This document shows, one piece after another, positions 1 to 9,018 of a stretch of 64,000 bases of DNA. The notes below the pieces were generated by a model. The model saw only the letters and a list, made by a program, of their open reading frames with translations. It was not told the origin of the DNA and did no database searches. Source of the DNA: Stieleria mannarensis (GTDB lineage Bacteria > Planctomycetota > Planctomycetia > Pirellulales > Pirellulaceae). Every line of letters starts with the position of its first letter. Within the stretch, counting starts at the first letter, position 1. Where the stretch lies: assembly GCF_014154935.1 (NCBI RefSeq), contig NZ_JACEHH010000036.1, positions 1 through 64,000 of the forward strand, in the 5' to 3' direction. The translations under genes and the position numbers were made by a program.

Positions 1-2
1 TC

Positions 3-110
3 CACGTCGACCGAACCACCAACGCCCGCCACTGGCTCACGCCACGTGCTGGTATCACCCCATGCCAGCAGCGATTGACCCCGCCCCGCCCCATTTGCTA
101 GGGATGATCA
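3..110 (+). CDS. Possible 3' end of an upstream gene (partial)
   Basis: The third frame is open from the window edge to a TAG at 108-110 and its first 20 or so codons favour G or C in the third position, like the real genes here. Only about 35 residues are visible and they match no family I recognise. Frame 1 is also open to a TGA at 76-78, so the true upstream gene end, if any, cannot be fixed. Confidence 0.2.
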
Positions 111-161
111 CGAAGCCGTTCCTCCATCCATCGCCAACGAGATTTTCGAGACTCTGTCATC

Positions 162-863
162 GTGAGCCCCATGCAAGCCCCCGCCCTGATGCTGGCGATC
201 ACCGCCGCCGTGATCACGCAATGCGGCTGCGCGCTGCCGACCGGGATTTTGCGTTCGCGTTGGGCCATGGACGATCCCGAATACGCCGAAAAATACTGTG
301 ACGGGGCGGAAAAAAGCGACCCGCTGGGGAAACTGAAACAAGCCGTCGACGCGCGGTTTCTCGAAGACGCCGACGGGATCTTCGTCTCCGGCGGCTACAC
401 CCAGCGCTCGGATGCCGACAATGGCCTGTTCGCGATCGACATCGGAGCGGAAACCTACTTCGCCAGCTACCTGACCGGCCGGGCGTCATTGATGGGCATG
501 GGCAACGGCGAAGACTGGTTCACCGGCGTGGACACGGGATTGCGATTGCAAACCCCCAGTCGCTTGGCACCGTTCGTCGGCGCGGGGGTCTACGGCGGAT
601 TCGCCAAAGAAGTCGTGTCGGCCGACGATGACTGGAAAGACAACGACGACGACGGCTTCATCGACGAACACGGCGAAGACGAGGAGCGAATCTCCGGCGC
701 GCTGGCGGCGTTCTATCCCGAACTCGGCGGACACTTCTGGTGGACACCCCAGATCCGTCTGACCGGCTACGGACGCTACATGATCTCGACCGAAGGCCGC
801 GACGCAGACGACTGGATCCTCGGCGTCGGGTTGGCCGTGTTCACCAATCGCAGTCGCCGTTAG
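162..863 (+). CDS. Secreted hypothetical protein, possible outer-membrane beta-barrel
   Basis: A 233-residue protein of unknown function. The N-terminus is a short hydrophobic stretch (residues 6-20) ending around a Cys pair (C22, C24), so it looks like a signal peptide and perhaps a lipoprotein signal. The body alternates short Gly/Tyr/aromatic strands (for example 'FVGAGVYGGFAKEV' and 'RLTGYGRYMI') and ends in a strand finishing 'LGVGLAVFTNRSRR', which resembles small outer-membrane barrels. An acidic Asp-rich loop (residues about 158-175) could bind calcium. The start is GTG at 162 or ATG at 171, three codons in; both keep the signal peptide. It stands alone; the next gene is convergent. 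Confidence 0.7.
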   Translation: MSPMQAPALMLAITAAVITQCGCALPTGILRSRWAMDDPEYAEKYCDGAEKSDPLGKLKQAVDARFLEDADGIFVSGGYTQRSDADNGLFAIDIGAETYFASYLTGRASLMGMGNGEDWFTGVDTGLRLQTPSRLAPFVGAGVYGGFAKEVVSADDDWKDNDDDGFIDEHGEDEERISGALAAFYPELGGHFWWTPQIRLTGYGRYMISTEGRDADDWILGVGLAVFTNRSRR

Positions 864-1012
864 CAACGACACCGCACCTTGGCTTAACGGTAGCGGAACT
901 CGCCAAGAGTTTCGCATGGGTGTGGCGACGCCGCACCGGAGGGCCGAAAGCCTTGGCGGCTTCCGCTACGGCACGAATCCAAGCGTTAAGCTGCGGCAGA
1001 CGACTGCCTCCC
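864..1012. repeat. Intergenic inverted repeat, family B ('tagcgg...ctcgccaagag')
   Basis: At 889-915 a segment containing GCGGAACTCGCCAAGAGTTT is followed near 945-985 by an approximate inverted partner (CTTGGCGGCTTCCGCTACGG). The first arm occurs almost identically at 40253-40278. It sits between two convergent genes, where it could act as a bidirectional terminator, but no poly-T tract is present. Confidence 0.6.
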
Positions 1013-1978
1013 CTATCCCACGTTGCCTCTCCCCGCCCAAGCGGCGGCCAGCACGGTGCCGGTCAACATGCAGCCGAACGTGTACGCGGCCGTCGGAATC
1101 TGTGCCGCCGAATCGGCTCCCAACAGCGTGGCCGCCAACATCGTCCCCAATCCCGCGTTCTGCATGCCGACTTCTAACGTCAACGCGCGGCGCATCGCTT
1201 CAGGCATCCGCGTGACCCGGCCGACGGTGTAGCCACTGACATAGCCCAACACGTTCATCACCAGCAACCCGGCCAGCAAACTGATCGCGACCTGCGACAA
1301 ACGATCCCGATTGCCGGCGACGACCGATGCAATGATCCACAACAACGCAACGGTGGCCACCGGCGGCGCGAGCAGCGGTGCATGGTTCCGCATGAACGAA
1401 CTGAGTCGTTTGGCCCAGTAGCCGGCGATCACGGGAACCACCACGGTCAACAACAAAGTCACGGCCATCTTCGCCGGTTTGAACACTTCCGATCCCGTTT
1501 CCAAACCGGCAACCACCATCAACGCGGCCGGAACAGTGACGGGCGACAGCAACGTGGCCACCGAGGTCAGACTGACGCTGTAGCTGACGTTTCCCCGCGC
1601 AGTCATCGTCAACACATTGGACGCCATCGCCCCGGGAACACACCCACACAACAACACGCCGTAGGCCAAGTTGCCCTCCAGTCCCAACGTGCGGACCACC
1701 AACCACGCCAGGACGGGCATTGCGGTGCATTGAACGACCACCCCCAGAAACACGGTCAGCGGACGTTGTCGCAGCTCCGTCAATTCATCCTGCCGAACGA
1801 CCAAACCCAAACAGAACATCGTGACGACGACCAACCCCGAGAGGCCATTGGGGTTCAAGCGAAACGGGTCAATCGTCTCCGTGAACACCGGCCAGAAATA
1901 CGCCAACGCCGAGCTAGCCACCAGCGCCGCCAGGACGCCGGCCCCGCCGAATTTCGATTGTGTTTGAGTGTCGGGCAT
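1013..1978 (-). CDS. Bile acid:sodium symporter (BASS) family transporter
   Basis: A 321-residue integral membrane protein with about nine to ten hydrophobic segments. Family marks are visible: 'CVPGAMASN' (residues 113-121) and 'EVGMQNAGLG' (269-278), the two crossover regions that hold the sodium sites in BASS/NTCP transporters. BASS members move organic anions or acids with sodium; the substrate cannot be read from sequence and 'bile acid' should not be taken literally in a planctomycete. The frame stays open upstream to 2053, but the ATG at 1978 gives the normal family length and avoids overlap with the esterase gene, whose stop lies 7 bp upstream. The two are probably one transcript, which suggests that the esterase releases an acid that this carrier moves. 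Confidence 0.88.
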   Translation of the reverse strand: MPDTQTQSKFGGAGVLAALVASSALAYFWPVFTETIDPFRLNPNGLSGLVVVTMFCLGLVVRQDELTELRQRPLTVFLGVVVQCTAMPVLAWLVVRTLGLEGNLAYGVLLCGCVPGAMASNVLTMTARGNVSYSVSLTSVATLLSPVTVPAALMVVAGLETGSEVFKPAKMAVTLLLTVVVPVIAGYWAKRLSSFMRNHAPLLAPPVATVALLWIIASVVAGNRDRLSQVAISLLAGLLVMNVLGYVSGYTVGRVTRMPEAMRRALTLEVGMQNAGLGTMLAATLLGADSAAQIPTAAYTFGCMLTGTVLAAAWAGRGNVG

Positions 1979-1985
1979 CAACCGC

Positions 1986-3014
1986 TTATCTGGCCGAGCG
2001 CCGGACGAGGTTTGCTTCGTGGAATCGCATGATCTGCAACCCTCGGGCGGCATAGATCCCGGTCGCTGAATGCGTCACACCAGGCACGATCAGCGACTGA
2101 TGTTCAATCCCCTGCTCTTTTAAGAATGCCATGTACTGCAAGTTGTTTTCGTAATTGAATCCCTTGGTTCCGACGTAAATCATCAAATTAAACCTGGGTG
2201 CGTCGGAGCGTGCGGCGTACGCTCGGGCCAAATCCCACGTGTTGTCCCCCTTGGCAAACCGCAACGTCTCCGACTCGGCCGAGTCAGGTGATTCGCTGAT
2301 CCGTTTCTCCGTCGCATACCCGCCACCGCCCGCCGCCACGCTGGAAAATAGTTCGGGGTGGCCAAGCGAAAGCCGCATCGTCCCCCGTCCGCCTTGAGAA
2401 AACCCTTCCAGTCCCCGAGCCTGTCGATCGGCGATGGTTCGGTAGCTCGCGTCAATGTGCGGAATCAACTCTTTGATAAAGACGTCCGCACCCAAGGCAT
2501 CCGGCTGTCCCTGGACTCCGACCCGATCCGGCACGTTGTAATGACTGACCGGTCCGCCATTGACCAGGACATAAAGGATCGGTTGGATGTCATGTGCGTT
2601 TTGCAATCGCACCCAATGCTCGGCCAACTTGATGCTCTTGGTTTCGTCGCCGGGGCGTCCGCCATGTAGATAATACACCACCGGATAACGCTTGGATGTC
2701 GAATCGTAGTCCTCCGGCAGCAACACACAGTAGCCGACATCCTGCCCGGCGATGCGACTGGCAAACGTGCCATGCCGCAACCCCGGTGCGTGTTTCGGTG
2801 GCATCTCATTGACCCACCGAAACGGTTTCGACGGACGCTTGGCCCTCTTCTTTGTCGTCGCCTCGCTGGAGCTTTGCTTCGCGCTCTGTTGAGCGTGTGC
2901 GGAATGGGGCAACAACGCAAAGATGGAGAACGTGGCAACGAGAGCGCATCGAATCGCAGTCTTGCGAGACAGTTTGCGAGACAGTCGGATCGGTGTTTGA
3001 AAAACGAGAAACAC
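1986..3014 (-). CDS. Secreted esterase, alpha/beta hydrolase (esterase D / feruloyl esterase-like)
   Basis: A 342-residue protein with a signal peptide (basic N-terminus, hydrophobic core about residues 22-40, 'AHA' cleavage site). After a basic linker the hydrolase fold follows: 'PVVYYLHGG' (111-119, oxyanion region), nucleophile elbow GFSQGG (S206) and a C-terminal 'GVTHSATG' (H315) as the catalytic His. This layout is that of the putative esterase family PF00756, which hydrolyses carboxylic esters such as feruloyl or acetyl groups on polysaccharides. The start is GTG at 3014; no ATG lies nearby that would keep the signal peptide. It is followed after 7 bp by a BASS transporter gene and is probably co-transcribed with it. 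Exact substrate unknown. Confidence 0.85.
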   Translation of the reverse strand: MFLVFQTPIRLSRKLSRKTAIRCALVATFSIFALLPHSAHAQQSAKQSSSEATTKKRAKRPSKPFRWVNEMPPKHAPGLRHGTFASRIAGQDVGYCVLLPEDYDSTSKRYPVVYYLHGGRPGDETKSIKLAEHWVRLQNAHDIQPILYVLVNGGPVSHYNVPDRVGVQGQPDALGADVFIKELIPHIDASYRTIADRQARGLEGFSQGGRGTMRLSLGHPELFSSVAAGGGGYATEKRISESPDSAESETLRFAKGDNTWDLARAYAARSDAPRFNLMIYVGTKGFNYENNLQYMAFLKEQGIEHQSLIVPGVTHSATGIYAARGLQIMRFHEANLVRRSAR

Positions 3015-3068
3015 GAGTGAAAGTCCTATTGAAAGTGGGGATGCATCTTCAACGCGACGGTTCGATAC

Positions 3069-4499
3069 TCAATTGGAACGGGGCAGACGCTTCTCGATCA
3101 TCCCGATCAGCTCCTCGATCAACGCGTCGGGTCGATCATCCGAGGTCGCCAAATTGACCGTTTCGGCGTCCGGATTTCGGTGGTCGTATAACTCGACAAA
3201 CCCGTCGTTGTGCACGGTCAAGCGATGCGTGTCGGTGCGGATCGTTTTCGCGTTGTTGCGATACGCGATCGCCGGATGCCCCGCCGCCGATTCGTTTTCC
3301 AACAGCGGTCGCAGCGACCGACCGTGCACGAAGTCCGGCGTCGGCACGCCGGTCAAATCACACAGCGTGGGAAAGACGTCCAGGGTTTCAACAACACCAT
3401 CGGCCGACTTTCCGGCGCGTTTCATTTCCGGGTAGCGGATGATCAACGGAGACCGCAACGATTCTTCGAACAAGCAATGCTTTCCCCAGATCGCATGCTC
3501 GCCGAGATTCCAGCCGTGGTCGCCCCACAACACCACAATCGTGTTCTCCGCCTGCCCCGACTGTTCCAATTTCGACAGCACCCGTCCGACCTGGGCGTCG
3601 GCATAGGTGACGCAGGCGGCATAGTGCCGACGGACTTCGGTGGCGAACGCATCGTCCTTGTTCGGGTCGCGTCCCCAGCGGTTGTACTTCATGAATTCGC
3701 CGGAAGAGTGCCAGGTCGTTTTCCCTTGCGGCTTTTCGGGATGCGGAATCGGCGGCAGTTCCAAATCGATGTACGGTTGCATGTACTTGGCCGGCGCACC
3801 GAAGGGCAAATGGGGACGCAGAATCCCGACCGCTAGAAAGAACGGCGGTTGGTCCTCGGCAGTCACCTGGTCCAACTGGCGGAGCGCTTCATCGATCGAG
3901 ATTCCGTCGGGATAGATCGAATCATCACCGGCGACCGACTGGAACACGTCCATGTCTTTGGCGTTTTTGCGAATCTCGCCATGAGCCAGCCCGTGCATCC
4001 AACCGCGTGGATGCTGCCAAGGACCAGCGGGCAGCAAGTGCCGATCCCAGGAGTCCGGCATTTCGGGCATCGCTTCGTCGTCCCAGTTCGGACCGCCTCG
4101 GCCACCGGGATGATGCGACACCTTGCCGACCGAAACCGTCCGGTAGCCATATTTGCGAAACCAAGCGGGCATGCTTGGGGGGACTGCCGCGGCATCGTTT
4201 TGCATTTGCTTCGCGCGAGCAAACAACGCTCCATTGCTGGCCGGACCGTACAAACCGGTCAGCAACGTGTAGCGAGACGCGCCGCAGGTCGGTGCTTGGA
4301 CATAGTGCCGATGAAACGCACGCCCCGATGCCGCGAGCGAATCGATGTTCGGCGACTGGATATACGATTTACCGAAACAATTCAGCTCCGGGCGAAGGTC
4401 ATCGACGCAAATCAGCAGAACGTTGGGACGGTCAGCCGTGAGTGTCGACGCGGCGAGCAGGATGACGACGAGGGTGGAAATCTGTCGGAAGCGGTGCAT
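3069..4499 (-). CDS. Secreted sulfatase (iduronate-2-sulfatase-like)
   Basis: A 476-residue type I sulfatase with a signal peptide (residues 1-22). It has the N-terminal metal-binding 'VDDLRPEL' (D33, D34), the formylglycine site CGASR at C72 (the CxAxR variant of the usual CxPxR), and '[12 protein letters not shown]' carrying further metal ligands. Order and length match the iduronate-2-sulfatase-like group, which removes sulfate esters from sulfated glycans. Planctomycetes use many such enzymes on algal polysaccharides. The frame continues upstream to 4565, but ATG 4499 places the signal peptide at the terminus, and the upstream part encodes a family A repeat arm instead. It is divergent from the other sulfatase across a 335-bp gap. 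Activity needs a formylglycine-generating or anaerobic maturase, not present here. Confidence 0.92.
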   Translation of the reverse strand: MHRFRQISTLVVILLAASTLTADRPNVLLICVDDLRPELNCFGKSYIQSPNIDSLAASGRAFHRHYVQAPTCGASRYTLLTGLYGPASNGALFARAKQMQNDAAAVPPSMPAWFRKYGYRTVSVGKVSHHPGGRGGPNWDDEAMPEMPDSWDRHLLPAGPWQHPRGWMHGLAHGEIRKNAKDMDVFQSVAGDDSIYPDGISIDEALRQLDQVTAEDQPPFFLAVGILRPHLPFGAPAKYMQPYIDLELPPIPHPEKPQGKTTWHSSGEFMKYNRWGRDPNKDDAFATEVRRHYAACVTYADAQVGRVLSKLEQSGQAENTIVVLWGDHGWNLGEHAIWGKHCLFEESLRSPLIIRYPEMKRAGKSADGVVETLDVFPTLCDLTGVPTPDFVHGRSLRPLLENESAAGHPAIAYRNNAKTIRTDTHRLTVHNDGFVELYDHRNPDAETVNLATSDDRPDALIEELIGMIEKRLPRSN

Positions 4500-4834
4500 C
4501 GGTTTGGGGAATCTGTGTGCGGCGGGAATTCGGGGTGGGACTATGGTAGCCGGAGAGCGGGTCAAAAAATGGGTTGGTCAAAAAATACCAGAAACCGCAC
4601 TCGCTGTTTTCTTACGTCACAACATCCGTGGGTACGCTCTGCCATCCGTGGTCCCCATCCGTCGCCATCTTCCGCCCCCAATTTTTTGACCCACCCATTT
4701 TTTGACCAACCTCTCCCGACGGTCTGACAATAAATCAAAGCGACAATACGCCTGATTACATGGCACGTGGCACCACGACAGGCTGTAATAGAACGTCCCA
4801 CTCCCATCCGACGCCCTTCCTGCCCCCAGCACCG
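4500..4834. other. 335-bp divergent intergenic region
   Basis: Lies between the start codons of two divergent sulfatase genes and must hold both promoters. Most of it is one family A hairpin element (arms 4559-4586 and 4681-4711), whose interior carries a family F-like segment with repeated ATCCGTGG. No clear -35/-10 pair was recognised. Confidence 0.6.
4559..4711. repeat. Family A hairpin element, copy 1
   Basis: The left arm (4559-4586) holds two units GGTCAAAAAAT separated by GGGT; the right arm (4681-4711) holds two units ATTTTTTGACC in opposite orientation. The arms pair over about 28 bases with few mismatches and enclose about 95 bp. The element sits between two divergent start codons. 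See the other copies near 8889, 13010, 16694 and 42266. Confidence 0.85.
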
Positions 4835-6805
4835 ATGAACGTCCGCCCACGCTCTTTTCCCCTCCGATTGTGTTGCCTGCTTGCCATTTCGCTCGCCGCC
4901 GCGAGCGTGCGAGCCGAGCGGCCCAACGTGTTGATGATCTTGGTCGATGACTTGAAACCAGCACTGGGGTGCTACGGCGACCCGATCGCCCAGACTCCGA
5001 ATTTGGATGCGTTGGCGGCGCGGGGCATGCGGTTCGACGCCGCCTACTGCAACCAAGCCGTCTGCGCGCCGTCGCGATTCACCCTGATGCTCGGATCCCA
5101 TTCCACTTCGACGGGACTGTACGGCCTGGGCAGCGAATTGCGCAAGGTCATCCCGAAGGCGGTCACGCTACCGCAACACTTTGCCAACCACGGCTACCGC
5201 ACCGAATCGCTGGGCAAGATCTTTCACATCGGCCACGGCAACCACGGCGATCCCGAGTCGTTTTCGGTCGAACACTTCAAAGAAAAAGTGATCGAGTATG
5301 TCGATCCGGAAAGCACCGACGGCGGGCAACTGACGCGTGAAGAAGCGTATTTCACGAATCAACAACTCGACCGGATCAAGTCGCTGCCGCGTGGGGCGGC
5401 CTATGAATCGCCCAGGGTTGACGACGAAGCCTATGCCGACGGACGGGTGGCCGCAGAGACGGTTCGCCGCCTGCGTGCGGCCAAACAGCGCCGTGATACC
5501 GAAGGGACGCCGTTCCTGATCGCTGCCGGATTCGCCCGCCCCCACCTGCCGTTTTCGGCACCCCAGCGGTACTGGGACCTGTACGATCCAGACTCATTGC
5601 CGATGCCGATCCACGAGGACCTGCCCAACGACTCGCCGACCGTCGCCCACAAACGTGGCGGAGAAATCACGAATTACAAACCCGTCCCCGAAGAGCGCGA
5701 TGCGGAATACTCCGACGAACTGAAACGCAACCTGATTCACGGCTACTATGCCAGCACCAGTTTTGTCGACGCACAAATCGGCAAGGTCATCGACGCACTT
5801 GACGACCTTCAACTTGCCGACAACACGATTATCGTGCTGTGGGGCGATCACGGCTTTCACCTCGGCGACCTGGGCATTTGGACCAAACACACCAATTACG
5901 AACAAGCCAATCGGATACCGATCTTCATCATCGCGCCGGGCACGACGAAGCCGAACCAGTCCACCAGCCAGCCGACCGAGAGCGTCGACATCTACCCGAC
6001 GCTCGCCGAGTTGGCCGGATTGCCCCAGCCCAACGGCCCCCAAGCGATCGACGGCGTCAGCCTGGTGCCGGTGCTGAAAACCCCCGACGCCCGCCTGCGG
6101 GATCACGCCTTCCACGCGTACCCCAAACGCAAGATGGGCCGAGCAATTCGCACCGCACGGTATCGCTTAGTCGAGTGGAAAACGCCGGGAAAGGGGTCCA
6201 CGGATGCCGAGTACGAACTGTATGACTACCAAACCGATCCGCATGAGACACAGAACTTGGCGGATTCAAAACCAGACGTCCTGGCAAAATTAAAAGCAAT
6301 CCTGGCAACGTACCCCGAAGCGGTGCGGAAAGTCCGTCGCGTGCCGTCTCGTTCGGCCCAAAAGAATTTCCCGGTCTTGAAGACGCCGCCGATCGCGAAT
6401 CGGAACTTGACCATCGAAGCGACCATCACAGGCCCCAAGCCACACGGGGTTGTCGTCGCACAAGGTGGCCGCGAGCACGGCTACGCGCTGCACCTGATCG
6501 ACGGCGAACCCGTATTCGATGTCCGGCGGTCCGGCACGGTGACACGCCTGAAATCGAACCTCAAAGTCAGCGGGCAGAGCCGCTTGGTCGCCACGCTCGA
6601 CGGCCAAACGATCAGCCTGTCGGTCAACGGCGGCACGCCGACCACGCTGCCATCGCCCGGTTTGATCTCAGTGCAACCCAAAGACGGACTCTCGGTCGGT
6701 TCAGACGACCTCTCAGCCGCAGGCGACTACGAAGCCCCCAACACCTTCACCGCAACGATCGTCGCCTGCGAGGTCACGACCGGCACATCAGCTCACTCAC
6801 ACTGA
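4835..6805 (+). CDS. Secreted sulfatase with extra C-terminal domain
   Basis: A 656-residue type I sulfatase. Signal peptide residues 1-27, then 'VLMILVDDLKP' (D38, D39 for the metal), the canonical formylglycine site CAPSR at C77, 'LWGDHGFHLGD', and near residue 490 the usual C-terminal 'YELYDYQTDPHETQNLAD'. It belongs to the iduronate-2-sulfatase-like group and hydrolyses sulfate esters of extracellular glycans outside the cytoplasm. The last 130 or so residues, beyond the normal end of the family, look like an added beta-rich (concanavalin/LamG-like) module that may bind sugar; this is inference from the alternation of strands and the segment 'GYALHLIDGEP'. ATG 4835 is chosen over the upstream in-frame start at 4760 because it places the signal peptide first. 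Confidence 0.92.
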   Translation: MNVRPRSFPLRLCCLLAISLAAASVRAERPNVLMILVDDLKPALGCYGDPIAQTPNLDALAARGMRFDAAYCNQAVCAPSRFTLMLGSHSTSTGLYGLGSELRKVIPKAVTLPQHFANHGYRTESLGKIFHIGHGNHGDPESFSVEHFKEKVIEYVDPESTDGGQLTREEAYFTNQQLDRIKSLPRGAAYESPRVDDEAYADGRVAAETVRRLRAAKQRRDTEGTPFLIAAGFARPHLPFSAPQRYWDLYDPDSLPMPIHEDLPNDSPTVAHKRGGEITNYKPVPEERDAEYSDELKRNLIHGYYASTSFVDAQIGKVIDALDDLQLADNTIIVLWGDHGFHLGDLGIWTKHTNYEQANRIPIFIIAPGTTKPNQSTSQPTESVDIYPTLAELAGLPQPNGPQAIDGVSLVPVLKTPDARLRDHAFHAYPKRKMGRAIRTARYRLVEWKTPGKGSTDAEYELYDYQTDPHETQNLADSKPDVLAKLKAILATYPEAVRKVRRVPSRSAQKNFPVLKTPPIANRNLTIEATITGPKPHGVVVAQGGREHGYALHLIDGEPVFDVRRSGTVTRLKSNLKVSGQSRLVATLDGQTISLSVNGGTPTTLPSPGLISVQPKDGLSVGSDDLSAAGDYEAPNTFTATIVACEVTTGTSAHSH

Positions 6806-6811
6806 AATGTA

Positions 6812-6900
6812 GCCCTGCCTCCCCATCATTCTGCCTCTCCATCATTCTGCCTCTTCATCGTTTTGCCCCCATCGTTTTGCCCCCATCGTCTTGCCCCGCC
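6812..6900. repeat. Family E tandem array, copy 1 (CATCATTCTGCC)
   Basis: Five degenerate units of 14-17 bp, moving from CCATCATTCTGCCTCT to CCATCGTTTTGCCCC, abut the stop codon of the Uma2 gene at 6904. A second array in the same orientation lies just upstream of that gene at 7530-7595. Confidence 0.85.
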
Positions 6901-6903
6901 TCA

Positions 6904-7443
6904 TTAACGCAACATGCGTTTCACATCGAGAGACAATCGGCAGTCACTGCAAATGTCAACGGCGAGAGATTCGGTTGCGGGAACCGACAGGTAGCTTCCG
7001 TCGGCGTCAAGCGACCACGCTGACAGGCTGTTCGCCTCGGGGTCGATGACCAGATACCAACGGACGCCTTCGTCGCGATACAGGCCCTTCTTTTCTCCGA
7101 CATCGCGACTGCGGGTCGCGTCCGAAAGCACTTCCACGACGAGTGCAGGCGGCTTTTCGACATGCCTGACCGGGACGTCTCCACAAACCACTGACACATC
7201 GGGGCGGACGACCGTCTCGTTAGAAATGATCCAGTCAATCTCGGCGAGCACCGCGGCATGGCATCCGCTCAGCTCGACCGCAAGCTCCAGTTGGGTTGCG
7301 ATGCGAACGAGCAGCTGAGAGTGCCGACCGAAAGGACTGGGGCTCATCGAAACAGGCAGCCCCTCCCAAAGCTCCCACTCGCCTTCCCATCGCGCGTAAT
7401 CCTCCACGGTGTAGGCCGGACGGTATCGAGGCGCGCTACTCAT
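6904..7443 (-). CDS. Uma2-family protein (DUF820, PD-(D/E)xK nuclease-like)
   Basis: A 179-residue Uma2 protein. Family marks: 'VVRPDVSVV' (PD), 'ALVVEVLSDATRSRD' (VEVLS), then 'K..LYRDEGVRWYLVIDP', the standard 'K..Y...GV.EYW.VDP' end. The fold belongs to the restriction-endonuclease-like superfamily; the natural role is unknown, and such genes are amplified in planctomycetes and cyanobacteria. ATG 7443 gives the typical N-terminus ('YTVEDYARWEGEWELWEG'). The gene is alone on this strand and flanked on both sides by matching direct repeat arrays (6812-6900, 7530-7595), which suggests that it moved or was duplicated as a cassette. A second Uma2 gene lies at 44334-44960. Confidence 0.9.
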   Translation of the reverse strand: MSSAPRYRPAYTVEDYARWEGEWELWEGLPVSMSPSPFGRHSQLLVRIATQLELAVELSGCHAAVLAEIDWIISNETVVRPDVSVVCGDVPVRHVEKPPALVVEVLSDATRSRDVGEKKGLYRDEGVRWYLVIDPEANSLSAWSLDADGSYLSVPATESLAVDICSDCRLSLDVKRMLR

Positions 7444-7529
7444 GCAAAATCGGCGGTTAGAAAGTAAAAGCGTCGAATGCCCCTAAGTCTATCTACCTCG
7501 GAGTGTGCACGCCAATCGGGGACCTTCGC

Positions 7530-7595
7530 CCTCCCATCATTCTGCCCTCCCATCATTCTGCCATCCCATCATTCTGCCCCATTGTTTTGCCCCAC
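7530..7595. repeat. Family E tandem array, copy 2
   Basis: Four units related to CCCATCATTCTGCC followed by CATTGTTTTGCCCC, the same order of unit types (ATTCTGCC then GTTTTGCC) as in the array at 6812-6900 and in the same direction. It lies between the Uma2 gene start and the end of the VOC gene. Confidence 0.85.
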
Positions 7596-7618
7596 CCCCA
7601 TCTACCAAGACGATCGCC

Positions 7619-8014
7619 CTACCCGCCCATCGGCGAACAGATCTCGACCAAGAAACCGTTGTTGTCGCGGACATAGGAAACCGTTTGCCCCCACGGCTTT
7701 GTCTTCGGCGGTGACACGGCGACGGCACCATTGCTAACCGCGCGATCATAGCCCATTTGGACATCATCGGTTGTGAATGCGATTTCAACGGCCGCGGCAG
7801 GACCATCGGGGCGCGTTTCGGCATAGTCGAACCCGTGTGACTTGGCCAAGGCATGGGACACAAACCCGAGTGTGACCGCACCGGTGTCCAGTTCGCCGTA
7901 GGCCTGGTCGCCATCGGTGTGGACGAACTTGCGAGCCAAACCGAACGCGGCCTCATAGAACGTCAGCGTTTGTTCTACGTCGGCAACATAAAGCAGCGTG
8001 TAACCAAATTGCAT
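7619..8014 (-). CDS. VOC (glyoxalase/bleomycin-resistance) family protein
   Basis: A 131-residue single-domain vicinal oxygen chelate protein. It begins 'FGYTLLYVADVEQTLTFYEAAFGL', the typical VOC first strand and helix, and has the second betaalphabeta repeat 'EIAFTTDDVQMGYDRAVSNGAV', ending with 'VSYVRDNNGFLVEICSP' where the terminal Glu is a usual metal ligand. VOC proteins include lactoylglutathione lyases, dioxygenases and antibiotic-binding proteins; which one cannot be told. ATG 8014 is chosen because it starts exactly at the domain. It is divergent from the GxxExxY-like gene. Confidence 0.88.
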   Translation of the reverse strand: MQFGYTLLYVADVEQTLTFYEAAFGLARKFVHTDGDQAYGELDTGAVTLGFVSHALAKSHGFDYAETRPDGPAAAVEIAFTTDDVQMGYDRAVSNGAVAVSPPKTKPWGQTVSYVRDNNGFLVEICSPMGG

Positions 8015-8104
8015 TGAAAGTCTCAGGGCAGCGTGTCGGATGATCAAAGGCCGCGAGAATTTTATAAAATGCGATCCTCTTCTGCGCGACAAAAAGGATT
8101 GCCC

Positions 8105-8893
8105 ATGCCCATTTCATGCCCGCTGTCGATTCGTAGTCCTTCTTACGAAGCGTTCAAAGAGCTGGATTACTGCCGAGTCATGCCTCAGGCGTTTTGCACT
8201 CACAATTGCCTCGGGCCTCTGGCCGACGAATTCGTTTACAAGTCCGACTTCGCCGCCAGGCTACGCGAGTCGGGACTGGAGACGCTGATTGACGTTCCGG
8301 TTTACGTGACCTTCGACAGCTTCGAAAAACGCTATGTCCTGGACGTGGTCGTTGGCAGATGTGGTGTCTACGAGCTCAAAGTGGCACGTGCTTTGACGCC
8401 AGAGCATGAGATGCAACTGTTGAACTATCTCTACTTGCTGGATCTCGAACGCGGAAAATTGATCAACTTTCGAACCGATCGAGTGGAGTGTCGATTCGTG
8501 AATTCGGGAACGACTCGATCTCAGCGTCAGAGATTCGGCGTCGACGATGTGTGCTGGAAAGACACTTCACCGCTGAGACACCTTTGTATCGAGATCCTTC
8601 GAGATTGGGGAACCGGCCTGAGTCTGCCCTTGTACTACCAGGCGCTGACGCATTTGCTCGGAGGCGAAGAGCGAGTGGTGAAACAGGTCCCGATGAATCG
8701 TGACGGATTGCCTCTGGGTCGGCAACGGTTTCACACATTAAACGACAAATCTGCGTTTGAGGTGACAGCATTGCTAAACGGTCATCGCCAGTATGAACAG
8801 AACCTGCGCAAGCTACTCCGCCACAGTCCGTTTGAGGCGATTCATTGGGTCAATATCACACTCAAGGAGGTTCGGTTTTTGACGGTGGTTTGA
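8105..8893 (+). CDS. GxxExxY-family protein (PD-(D/E)xK nuclease-like)
   Basis: A 263-residue protein related to the GxxExxY family: 'LGPLADEFVYKSDFAARLRESGL' fits the 'LGPGFLE.VYE.AL..EL...GL' motif, followed by a nuclease-type core in which D80, E90 and K92 ('YVLDVVV...VYELKV') match D...ExK. Typical family members are about 125-140 residues; this one has an extra 120-residue C-terminal region with no recognisable domain. Function is unknown in the family. Start ATG 8105 is the most plausible; an in-frame ATG at 8069 and start codon at 8033 also exist. The stop codon (8891-8893) lies inside the first unit of a 13-bp minisatellite, so the 3' end of the gene touches a family A element. Confidence 0.75.
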   Translation: MPISCPLSIRSPSYEAFKELDYCRVMPQAFCTHNCLGPLADEFVYKSDFAARLRESGLETLIDVPVYVTFDSFEKRYVLDVVVGRCGVYELKVARALTPEHEMQLLNYLYLLDLERGKLINFRTDRVECRFVNSGTTRSQRQRFGVDDVCWKDTSPLRHLCIEILRDWGTGLSLPLYYQALTHLLGGEERVVKQVPMNRDGLPLGRQRFHTLNDKSAFEVTALLNGHRQYEQNLRKLLRHSPFEAIHWVNITLKEVRFLTVV

Positions 8894-9018
8894 AGGTTTG
8901 GTTTGAAGGTTTGGTTTGAAGGTTTGGTGGGGCGGTTTGGTGGGGAGGTTTGGTGGGGAGGTTTGGTGGGGAGGTTTGGTGGGGAGGTTTGGTGGGGAGG
9001 TTTGGTGGGGAGGTTTGG
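8889..9018. repeat. Minisatellite, 10 x 13 bp, G-rich
   Basis: Ten perfect-length 13-bp units: three TTTGAAGGTTTGG, one TGGGGCGGTTTGG and six TGGGGAGGTTTGG. The plus strand has repeated GGGG/GG runs that could fold into G-quadruplexes. The array leads directly into the left arm of a family A hairpin (from 9012) and starts inside the stop codon of the upstream gene. Copy number is expected to vary between strains. Confidence 0.97.

Noticed and set aside
4562-5101. Minus-strand open frames across the sulfatase gap
   Set aside because: They translate family A repeat arms and the antisense of the sulfatase signal peptide; no conserved protein feature.
5168-5545. Overlapping frames within the second sulfatase
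   Set aside because: Shadow frames of a gene with a complete set of sulfatase motifs.
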